A stretch of 10,923 nucleotides of DNA from Micrococcales bacterium UBA3913 (GTDB lineage Bacteria; Actinomycetota; Actinomycetes; Actinomycetales; Microbacteriaceae). The position numbers and the translations under genes were made by a program. This document shows positions 1-6,143 of this stretch, piece after piece. Positions within the stretch are counted from its first letter, which is position 1, and the number at the start of each line of letters is the position of its first letter. The DNA is taken from positions 1 through 10,923 of the forward strand of contig DGEZ01000102.1 in assembly GCA_002391425.1 (NCBI GenBank). The letters run 5' to 3'. Below the pieces are notes generated by a model that saw nothing but the letters and a program-made list of their open reading frames with translations, was not told where the DNA came from and made no database searches.

Positions 1-70
1 GCGTCTTGCATGATGAGGATGGGGGTGGTCTCGACGTCGAGACCACCCCCATCCTCATCATGCAAGACGC
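1..70. repeat. Perfect 70-base palindrome at the contig edge
   Basis: Bases 1-35 are the exact reverse complement of bases 36-70, with no loop; the symmetry axis lies between 35 and 36 in a GACGTC core. It ends 8 bases beyond the ppc stop codon, so a short natural terminator could form its centre (the GTCTCGACGTCGAGAC core is a plausible seed). But natural terminators have a loop and imperfect arms, and here the first base of the contig is also the first base of the palindrome. The simplest reading is a fold-back assembly or library artefact, with only about bases 36-70 being true genomic sequence. What is seen is the symmetry; the artefact is inference. Confidence 0.9.
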
Positions 71-78
71 TGTGACCA

Positions 79-2718
79 TCACCCCGTGTTCTGAAGACCT
101 GCGGCAACGCCGTTGACAGTCAGCAAGAGCAGTCTTTGCATCTCCGCGAGTCGCTTGCCCTCGAGAGTTCCGCTGCGTAGTTGACGCAACGCGGCGAGCT
201 GGACGAGCGAGAGCGCATCGATGTAGGGCGCGCGCAACTGCACGGCACGACCCAGGGAGCGTGTGTTGCTCAGGGTGACCGCTTCGCCCGTGATCTTCAG
301 CACCCAGTCCATGGTCAGGTGGAACTCCTCCAGGACAAGGTCCTTGAGATCCTCCCGGTTCCCCAGGGACAGGTACTTCTCCGCGATTCGGCTGTCGGCC
401 TTCGCGATGCCGAGCTCCGAGTTGTTGATCAGCGAGGTGAACAACGGCCACTCGCGATAGGCGTGACGCAGGAGGTCCAGGTCTCCGACCGCGTCCAGGG
501 CACTGCCGAGGCCGAACCATCCGGCGAGGTTCGTGCGTGCCTGCGTCCACGAGAACACCCAGGGGATGGCCCGCAGGTCTTCCAGCGACTCGACAGACAG
601 GCCGCGTCGGGCGGGGCGGGATCCGATCGGGAGCAACCCGATCTCCTCCAGCGGCGTGACCTGCGCGAACCAGGGCGCGAACCCAGGGGTGCGGACCAGC
701 TGCAAGAACCGCTCGCGGCTGACCTGATCGAGTTTCTCGGCCAGATCGGAGAAGTGAACTGCTGCCTCCGAGTTGCGCTTCGACACACTGGGAGCCGACT
801 GCAAGAGGGTAGCCGCGGCCACTTCCTCAATGTGGCGCCTGGCGATCACCGGATTGCCGTACCGTGCGGTGATCACTTCGCCCTGCTCGGTGATCTTGAA
901 CCGGTTGGCCACCGACCCCGGGGGCTGGGCGAGGATCGCTTCGTGCACGGGTCCTCCGCCGCGTCCCAGCGCTCCGCCTCGACCGTGGAAGAGCGTGAGC
1001 TGAATGTCATTGCGCTCGGCCCACTTTGCGAGCCCGTCCTGTGCTTCGTACAGGGCGAGCGTCGCGGAGACGGGGCCGACGTCTTTCGAGGAATCGGAGT
1101 ACCCGAGCATGATCTCGACCTTGCGGCCTGTTTCGTTCAGACGCCTCTGGAACTGCGGCAAGGTGAGCACCTGGTCCATGATGCCGACGCTGTTGTGCAG
1201 ATCCTCGAACGTCTCGAACAGGGGGATCGCGTCGATGATGGGGGCGCGGATACCATCCGACGCATAGTCCGCGAGTTCGAAGACCGCGGCGATGTGCTCG
1301 GGCTTCTGCGTGAACGAGACGATGTACCGTCCTGCGGCGCGCGGTCCGTACCGGCGCTGCAGGGACGCGATGGCGTGGAAGACGTCCAACGTCTCCACGG
1401 TCATGGGGTCGAGATCGGGGCTGGTCAGGCCGTGCGCGCGGATGTCCTCCAGGGCGCGCTCGTGCACCTTTGAGTGCTGCCGGACCTCAAGCTCTGCCAG
1501 GTGGAAGCCGAAGCTCTCCACCTGCCAGATCAGTCCCTGCAGTTCGCCGTAGGCTTCACGGACTGCTCCATCCCCGACGAGGGAGTTCTGGATGACACGC
1601 AGATCCGCGATGAGTTCTTCCGGGTCGCGGTAGGCGAGGTCGGCATCCCTGGTCCGGGTGGCGTCGATGCGTGCCGCGACGAAGGACAGTGTGCGACGGT
1701 ACGGCTCCCGAAGAGCGCGGGCCTCGATGCGCTCCGCCAGCTGTGGATCGAGCTGGCGCTGACTGCGCCACAGTGCGAGCAGGGCGGGACTCGGCGGCGT
1801 CGTGATCGCATCCATCGTCAGTGAGCGCCCCAGCTGATCGGCCGTGGCCTGCAGCCCGCGGAGCACATGGTCACTAGCAATGGCAGCAGCCTCGCGTGTG
1901 GTTGCAGAGACCACATTCGGGTTGCCGTCGCGGTCGCCACCGATCCACGAACCGATGCGCATGAACGCGGGGGCCTTGGGGGCGGCACGACCAGCGTCCG
2001 CGCCGAGAAGCCAGTTGTCCAATCTCCGGTACGTTGTCGGGATCGCCTCAAAAAGGGTGGCGTCGAATACCGCCATGATGCCGCGCACCTCGTCAATGGG
2101 GGTGGGCTTCTTGACCCGCAGCGGTGACGTGCGCCACAGCGTCTCGATCTCCGCCATGAGGGCACGCTCGTTCTCGATGAGACCCGCCTCGTGCATGCGA
2201 GGGTGATCCCTTTCTGCGAGCAATTCACTGATCCGGTGGATGGCGTTGGTGACGGCCCGTCGGCGCGCCTCCGTCGGGTGCGCGGTCAGCACGGAGTGGA
2301 ACCGCAGGTTGTGCAGCCGTTTCACCGTCTCCTCGGGACCCACCTCGTCGCGCAATTGTTCGATTGCGGCCGGCAGCACGGGGGGTCGGTCTCCTGAGGC
2401 GGACGAGTCGCTGCGCACGCGCTCGTTTTCCTCGGCCAGGTTCACCAGGTGGAAGTACACGGTGAACGCCTGGGCGACCTCGGAGGCTCGCTCCAGAGAG
2501 AACTCTTTGACGACGTCCTCGGCCAGGTGGATGGCGCTTCCGCCCCAATCGGCGTAGGCGCGAATGGTCAGCGTGCGCAGGCGTTCCACGTCTTCGTACA
2601 GTCCGGGTGAGCCGGACTCCTTGAGTACCCGGCCGAGCAGACCGCCCAGGAACCGAACATCGGCTCGCAGTCGCTCGGGAACAGGATGGCGTTCGGGCAG
2701 ATCTATCGGAGATGTCAT
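79..2718 (-). CDS. ppc: Phosphoenolpyruvate carboxylase
   Basis: Carboxylates phosphoenolpyruvate with bicarbonate to give oxaloacetate and phosphate, refilling the TCA cycle; a cytoplasmic enzyme, tetrameric in the family. The product is 879 residues, normal for bacterial PEPC. Visible signatures are VLTAHPTE with catalytic His147, GYSDSSKDVG with Lys545, and the mobile glycine loop FHGRGGALGRGGGP with Arg580 and Arg586. The C-terminus ends QNTG, as expected for the active-site end. An in-frame TTG at 2754 would add 12 residues, but it falls inside the -35 element of the apparent promoter. The ATG at 2718 is preferred because a -10 box ends 8 bases before it and no Shine-Dalgarno is seen, pointing to a leaderless mRNA. 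It is divergent from recO. The gene is intact, with no frameshift. Confidence 0.97.
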   Translation of the reverse strand: MTSPIDLPERHPVPERLRADVRFLGGLLGRVLKESGSPGLYEDVERLRTLTIRAYADWGGSAIHLAEDVVKEFSLERASEVAQAFTVYFHLVNLAEENERVRSDSSASGDRPPVLPAAIEQLRDEVGPEETVKRLHNLRFHSVLTAHPTEARRRAVTNAIHRISELLAERDHPRMHEAGLIENERALMAEIETLWRTSPLRVKKPTPIDEVRGIMAVFDATLFEAIPTTYRRLDNWLLGADAGRAAPKAPAFMRIGSWIGGDRDGNPNVVSATTREAAAIASDHVLRGLQATADQLGRSLTMDAITTPPSPALLALWRSQRQLDPQLAERIEARALREPYRRTLSFVAARIDATRTRDADLAYRDPEELIADLRVIQNSLVGDGAVREAYGELQGLIWQVESFGFHLAELEVRQHSKVHERALEDIRAHGLTSPDLDPMTVETLDVFHAIASLQRRYGPRAAGRYIVSFTQKPEHIAAVFELADYASDGIRAPIIDAIPLFETFEDLHNSVGIMDQVLTLPQFQRRLNETGRKVEIMLGYSDSSKDVGPVSATLALYEAQDGLAKWAERNDIQLTLFHGRGGALGRGGGPVHEAILAQPPGSVANRFKITEQGEVITARYGNPVIARRHIEEVAAATLLQSAPSVSKRNSEAAVHFSDLAEKLDQVSRERFLQLVRTPGFAPWFAQVTPLEEIGLLPIGSRPARRGLSVESLEDLRAIPWVFSWTQARTNLAGWFGLGSALDAVGDLDLLRHAYREWPLFTSLINNSELGIAKADSRIAEKYLSLGNREDLKDLVLEEFHLTMDWVLKITGEAVTLSNTRSLGRAVQLRAPYIDALSLVQLAALRQLRSGTLEGKRLAEMQRLLLLTVNGVAAGLQNTG

Positions 2719-2726
2719 CGACACGA

Positions 2727-2754
2727 TGTATAGCCTACGCGCTTGAGATAACAA
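2727..2754 (-). promoter_or_regulatory. Predicted ppc promoter, leaderless type
   Basis: Read on the minus strand, TTGTTA (2754-2749) is a 4/6 match to the -35 consensus and TATACA (2732-2727) a 4/6 match to the -10, separated by 16 bases. Transcription should start about 7-8 bases after the -10, which is at or next to the ATG at 2718. No ribosome binding site lies between. Leaderless genes are common in Actinomycetota; the start site itself is inferred. Confidence 0.55.
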
Positions 2755-2798
2755 ACGGGTTTCGGCGAGCCTGTCCGGGCGTGTACGCCCCCGACAGT

Positions 2799-2810
2799 CA
2801 TAATGACGAC
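2799..2810 (+). promoter_or_regulatory. Predicted recO -10 element, leaderless type
   Basis: CATAAT (2799-2804) matches the -10 consensus at 5 of 6 positions and is followed by only GACGAC before the ATG at 2811, so transcription would begin at or beside the start codon. There is no Shine-Dalgarno. No good -35 hexamer is visible 16-18 bases upstream. It is divergent from the ppc promoter; the two -10 boxes are about 66 bases apart. Confidence 0.5.
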
Positions 2811-3521
2811 ATGCGGCTCTACGAGGACGAGATCATCGTGCTGCGCACGATGAAACTGGGCGAAGCCGATCGCATCATTACCGCGCTGGGCCGCTCGCAC
2901 GGCAAGATTCGGGCCGTCGCTAAGGGCGTGCGGAAGCCGACATCCCGGTTCGGCGGACGTCTCGAACCGTTCATGGTTGTCACCTGTCAATTCCGCAAAG
3001 GACGCAGCCTCGACATCATCTCCAGCGCAGTCACGAGTCGGCCGTATGCGGCTGCGATAGCGCGCGACTACGGTCGCTTTCGCGCCGGGACGGTCGTGTT
3101 GGAGACGGCCGATCGCCTCTCGCAAGCCGAACCGAGCCTGAGCCTGTACCTTCTGCTGCGTGGCGCCGTCGGGGCGCTGGCGCGCGGCGCGCACGACCCG
3201 GAGCTCATCCGCGATTCGTTCACGTTGCGTGCCCTTGCCGCGGCGGGCTGGGGGCTGGAGCTGTCGCGGTGTGTCCAGTGCGGGGCCGAGGGAGAGTGGC
3301 TGATGCTGGCGCCGTTGCTCGGAGGCGTGCTGTGCGACACCTGTCGCCCCGCTGGTGCGTTGTCCCTGTCCGGGGGGAGTCGGGATTTGCTGGTCGCCCT
3401 GGCATCGGGAAACTGGGACGTCGCCGACGAATCCGTTCCGGCCGATCGTCTCGTTGTGTCCGGGATTGTGGCAACCTATCTGCAGAATGTCATCGAGCAT
3501 CGCATCAATTCCCTGGGCTGA
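2811..3521 (+). CDS. recO: DNA repair protein RecO
   Basis: Recombination mediator of the RecFOR pathway: with RecR it helps load RecA onto SSB-coated single-stranded DNA and can anneal complementary strands. The product is 236 residues, typical of the family. The N-terminal OB-fold region begins MRLYEDEIIVLRTMKLGEAD, followed by the basic GKIRAVAKGVRKP segment (31-43). The helical C-terminal domain carries a C4 zinc motif: CVQC (Cys154, Cys157) and CDTC (Cys175, Cys178). The ATG at 2811 is preferred to in-frame upstream starts, which would add up to 33 residues unlike the family and overlap the ppc promoter. uppS follows 72 bases downstream, and the recO-uppS order is also seen in mycobacteria, so co-transcription is likely. 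Confidence 0.95.
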   Translation: MRLYEDEIIVLRTMKLGEADRIITALGRSHGKIRAVAKGVRKPTSRFGGRLEPFMVVTCQFRKGRSLDIISSAVTSRPYAAAIARDYGRFRAGTVVLETADRLSQAEPSLSLYLLLRGAVGALARGAHDPELIRDSFTLRALAAAGWGLELSRCVQCGAEGEWLMLAPLLGGVLCDTCRPAGALSLSGGSRDLLVALASGNWDVADESVPADRLVVSGIVATYLQNVIEHRINSLG

Positions 3522-3593
3522 ACGGCGCCTACCGGAGTGACGGGTCCCGCAAGGGAGAAACAGGTTTATCTGGGGTGAAGAGAACGGGTCACT

Positions 3594-4379
3594 GTGACTG
3601 AGAACGAGTTGAAGCCGCTGGATTACTCCGGCGGAACGCCGCCAGTGTTCGTGAACACGCCACGCCACGTCGCAATCGTGATGGACGGCAACGGGCGCTG
3701 GGCGAACGAGCGCGGCCTGCACCGCACCGAGGGCCACAAGGCCGGAGAATGGGCGCTCATGGATGTGGTGGCGGGCGCCATCCAGACCGGTGTCTCCCAT
3801 TTGAGCGTGTACGCATTCTCGACGGAGAACTGGAGCAGGTCCCCGGCCGAGGTTCACTTCCTGATGAGCTACATCAGCGATGTGCTCGCACGACAGGAAC
3901 GCCAATTGAACGCCTGGGGTGTGCGCATCGTGCACGCGGGGCGGCCCCAACGGCTGTGGAAGAGCGTGCAGAGGGCCTTCGACTACGCGCAGCGGGCCAC
4001 GGCTGGCAACACCGCGCTGACGTTGACCATGTGTTACAACTACGGCGGCCGGGCGGAGATCGTGGATGCTGTGCGAGAGCTCGCTCAGGCTGCAGTCGAC
4101 GGCCGGATTTCGCCACGGCGCATCACAGAGGCATCGTTCTCCCGGCACCTTTCCGTGCCCGAGGACGTTGACCTGTTCATCCGCTGCTCGGGGGAACAGC
4201 GACTGTCGAATTTCCTGCTGTGGCAGTCGGCGTACGCGGAGCTCGTCTACCAGCACGTTTTGTGGCCGGACTACCGCCGGGAACACCTGTGGCAGGCGAT
4301 TGAGGAGTACCAGCACCGTACCCGCCGGTTCGGCGCAGCTGTCGATTCCCCGCAGGGTGTGGCGGAGGAGCAGGACTGA
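3594..4379 (+). CDS. uppS: Isoprenyl transferase (cis-prenyl diphosphate synthase)
   Basis: Condenses isopentenyl diphosphate units onto an allylic primer in cis to make the long-chain polyprenyl diphosphate that becomes the lipid carrier for peptidoglycan and other wall polymers; soluble or membrane-associated. The product is 261 residues. Family signatures are all present: HVAIVMDGNGRWA with catalytic Asp31, FSTENW (75-80), and RCSGEQRLSNFLLWQ (197-211), which binds the pyrophosphate of isopentenyl diphosphate. The usual Thr/Ser after that Arg is Cys here, a small change. The start is GTG at 3594 with only a weak purine stretch upstream (an ACGGG 5 bases away), so translation may depend on recO mRNA. 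Product chain length (C50, C55 or shorter) cannot be read from sequence. The C-terminal 15-20 residues are a non-conserved acidic tail. Confidence 0.95.
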   Translation: MTENELKPLDYSGGTPPVFVNTPRHVAIVMDGNGRWANERGLHRTEGHKAGEWALMDVVAGAIQTGVSHLSVYAFSTENWSRSPAEVHFLMSYISDVLARQERQLNAWGVRIVHAGRPQRLWKSVQRAFDYAQRATAGNTALTLTMCYNYGGRAEIVDAVRELAQAAVDGRISPRRITEASFSRHLSVPEDVDLFIRCSGEQRLSNFLLWQSAYAELVYQHVLWPDYRREHLWQAIEEYQHRTRRFGAAVDSPQGVAEEQD

Positions 4380-4451
4380 GCTCGAGCATCCAGCTACGAC
4401 ACGCTCCCGACAAATATCCGCCAGGTGCTATGCGAACTCCGTTAACTCGAC

Positions 4452-4457
4452 TACGAT
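4452..4457 (+). promoter_or_regulatory. Candidate -10 box for the helicase leader
   Basis: TACGAT fits the actinobacterial TANNNT pattern and lies 73 bases after the uppS stop. It would start transcription near 4464 and leave a leader of about 170 nt before the helicase ATG. No convincing -35 hexamer is seen. No clear intrinsic terminator separates it from uppS, so read-through from recO-uppS is also possible. Confidence 0.35.
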
Positions 4458-4463
4458 AGGCAG

Positions 4464-4634
4464 GTCGGCACTCACCTCGTCCGGTAGACGAGAGCCTCGT
4501 GAAACATATGGATGACGCGCGAGGAGGGGGCGAACATCCCGTCGCGTCGATACATCCCTTATTTCCCTGAAATACTGCAGCATGCAGCGTGCCGACACAT
4601 CTGGCCGCCCTTGTGCTGCCAGAAAGAGCTGCTC
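4464..4634 (+). promoter_or_regulatory. Structured 5' leader of the DEAD-box helicase gene
   Basis: This non-coding stretch contains several possible helices. CTCGTC/GACGAG (4476-4481 with 4487-4492, loop CGGTA) shares bases with the competing ACGAG/CTCGT (4488-4492 with 4496-4500), so the two cannot coexist. GGAT plus GACGCG (4510-4519) can pair with CGCGTC (4543-4548) and ATCC (4554-4557), and the loop exposes a strong Shine-Dalgarno-like GAGGAGG (4521-4527) with no ATG, GTG or TTG at normal spacing. ACATCCC occurs twice (4534-4540, 4552-4558). Further stems are CTGCA/TGCAG (4575-4587) and CTGGC/GCCAG (4601-4622), the latter touching the helicase ribosome binding site. Long leaders are known for cold-induced helicase and cold-shock genes in other bacteria; a regulatory role here is inference. 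Confidence 0.4.
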
Positions 4635-6059
4635 ATGAAACGCCCGACATCCTCCGAACGATCCTCTGAACGGCCCCGCGGTCAACGGGGACAGCGCGCA
4701 CAGCGCGGGAATACCTCCCGCGACTCCTCGCGTTCTCCGTACGCGAAGCAGGGCAGGCGCCGCCCCTCGGGGCCGGCCCAGCCAGATCGCAAGCAGCGCT
4801 ATTCTCGCGACCGGTCGCGCCCGGTGCAGCATGAGGACATCGTCCAGGCCAGGTACGTGGCCGTGGTTGAGCCCGAGGGGATCGACCAGTGGGAGTTCTC
4901 GGACCTGGGACTCGACCCGCGCATCGTCTCGGCACTATCCGCGCGCGGGATTCAGCGTCCGTTCCCCATCCAGGCGGCGACGATTCCGGACGCTATTGCC
5001 GGACGTAACATCCTGGCTCGCGCCCAGACCGGCAGCGGAAAGACCCTGGCCTACGGCGCTCCCCTGATCACACGGTTGCAGACCCTCAGCCCCAGCAAGG
5101 AGCGTGGCCGGGATGCTCGCGCCCTCGTCCTTGCGCCGACGCGCGAGCTGGCGGAGCAGATCGACAGTGTCATCCAGCCTCTGGCCCGGACGGTGGGGTT
5201 GCACACGATCGCCTTGTATGGCGGCGTGCCCCTGCGCAAGCAACTCATCGGGCTGGGCCGGGGTGTGGACATCATCATCGCTACGCCGGGTCGGTTGGAA
5301 GACCTGGTCGAGCGCGGCCGTGTGGATTTGGCGAAGATTCGCATCACAGTCGTGGACGAAGCTGACCACATGTGCGAGCTCGGCTTCCGTGAGCCTCTGG
5401 CGAGGATCCTCGGCCAGGTGGACCCGCGTGGTCAGCGTCTCCTCTACTCGGCGACCCTGGACGAGGAAGTGGCCAACCTGGTCGACAGGTTCGTTCCCGA
5501 ACCCGTCGTGCACGAAGCAATGTCAACTGAGGCCACCGGAACGATCGACCACGAGGTGCTCCTGGTCGATCCCCGCGGCAAGACCGATATTGTCGGCGAG
5601 ATCGCCCGGATCAACCCCGGACGCACCGTGGTGTTCACCCGTACCCGTCATGGCGCCTCTGAACTGTCCGACTCTCTCAACGATTCGGGCATCCCGTCAA
5701 CCTGTTTGCACGGGGATCTGAATCAGGCTCAGCGCCGGAGGAATCTGGCTGCGCTCACGGATGGTCGCGTGCGCGTCCTGGTGGCCACTGATGTGGCTGC
5801 CCGCGGACTCGACGTCGACGGTGTCACCCTGGTGGTTCAGGCGGATCCACCCGAGGACCACAAGTCGTACATCCACCGCGCTGGGCGCACGGGTCGTGCC
5901 GGCTCGGATGGTGTCGTGGTGACGTTGAGCACGGAGCGGGGTCGGCGGCGTGTCTCGGATATGCTGCGCAAGGCTGGCGTGCATGCGCCGATGCGCCAGG
6001 CGCGGGTCGGCGATGCCCTCCCCGAGGATATCGTGGCTATGCTCTCGTCCCATCGATGA
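4635..6059 (+). CDS. DEAD-box ATP-dependent RNA helicase
   Basis: ATP-dependent unwinding or remodelling of short RNA duplexes, in ribosome assembly or mRNA turnover, often important in the cold. The product is 474 residues. Residues 1-75 are a basic, Arg/Ser/Gln-rich disordered extension, probably RNA-binding. The core has the Q motif (around Phe88 to Gln113), motif I AQTGSGKT (130-137), Ia PTRELAEQ (168-175), Ib TPGR (217-220), II DEAD (241-244), III SAT (272-274), V ATDVAARGLDV (384-394) and VI HRAGRTGRAG (414-423). The C-terminal tail is only about 50 residues and has no DbpA-type or other recognised RNA-binding domain. The frame is open to an ATG at 4512, but the ATG at 4635 is chosen: AGAAAGAG lies 6 bases upstream and the 41-codon extension has no family resemblance. 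The exact subfamily (RhlE, CsdA or other) is not assigned. Confidence 0.93.
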   Translation: MKRPTSSERSSERPRGQRGQRAQRGNTSRDSSRSPYAKQGRRRPSGPAQPDRKQRYSRDRSRPVQHEDIVQARYVAVVEPEGIDQWEFSDLGLDPRIVSALSARGIQRPFPIQAATIPDAIAGRNILARAQTGSGKTLAYGAPLITRLQTLSPSKERGRDARALVLAPTRELAEQIDSVIQPLARTVGLHTIALYGGVPLRKQLIGLGRGVDIIIATPGRLEDLVERGRVDLAKIRITVVDEADHMCELGFREPLARILGQVDPRGQRLLYSATLDEEVANLVDRFVPEPVVHEAMSTEATGTIDHEVLLVDPRGKTDIVGEIARINPGRTVVFTRTRHGASELSDSLNDSGIPSTCLHGDLNQAQRRRNLAALTDGRVRVLVATDVAARGLDVDGVTLVVQADPPEDHKSYIHRAGRTGRAGSDGVVVTLSTERGRRRVSDMLRKAGVHAPMRQARVGDALPEDIVAMLSSHR

Positions 6060-6112
6060 CTTTCATGGCTGGGGCACAGGCGGACGATAGGTGCCAGTAA
6101 TTCCGTGACTCT

Positions 6113-6138
6113 ACGGTTCGAAAAGAACTGTGAGAGGA
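6113..6138 (+). promoter_or_regulatory. Inverted repeat abutting the exporter ribosome binding site
   Basis: ACGGTTC (6113-6119) and GAACTGT (6125-6131) form a 7-pair stem with one G-U pair and a GAAAA loop. It ends exactly where the Shine-Dalgarno GAGAGGA (6132-6138) begins, 5 bases before the ATG at 6144. TACGGT (6112-6117) inside it fits a TANNNT -10 box, though with no good -35. It could be a DNA operator over the promoter, an RNA hairpin limiting ribosome access, or chance. Confidence 0.35.
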
Positions 6139-6143
6139 ACGTG

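Noticed and set aside
181..1473. Long plus-strand open frame (430 codons) opposite ppc
   Set aside because: It lies wholly antisense to a PEPC gene with all catalytic motifs; it has no recognisable domains and is rich in Arg, Gly, Asp and Gln, as expected for a mirror frame of a high-GC gene.
2715..4316. Long minus-strand open frame (533 codons) opposite recO and uppS
   Set aside because: Antisense to two well-supported genes, with His/Arg/Gln/Pro-rich low-information sequence and no motif; an artefact of strong third-position G/C bias.
4428..4832. Minus-strand frame of 134 codons over the helicase leader
   Set aside because: It overlaps the helicase start on the other strand, has no domain and no ribosome binding site; the leader structure explains the region better.
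6069..6097. Possible terminator CTGGGGCAC ... GTGCCAG after the helicase
   Set aside because: Only five contiguous pairs with a 13-base loop, a bulge and no T tract; too weak to list as a terminator.
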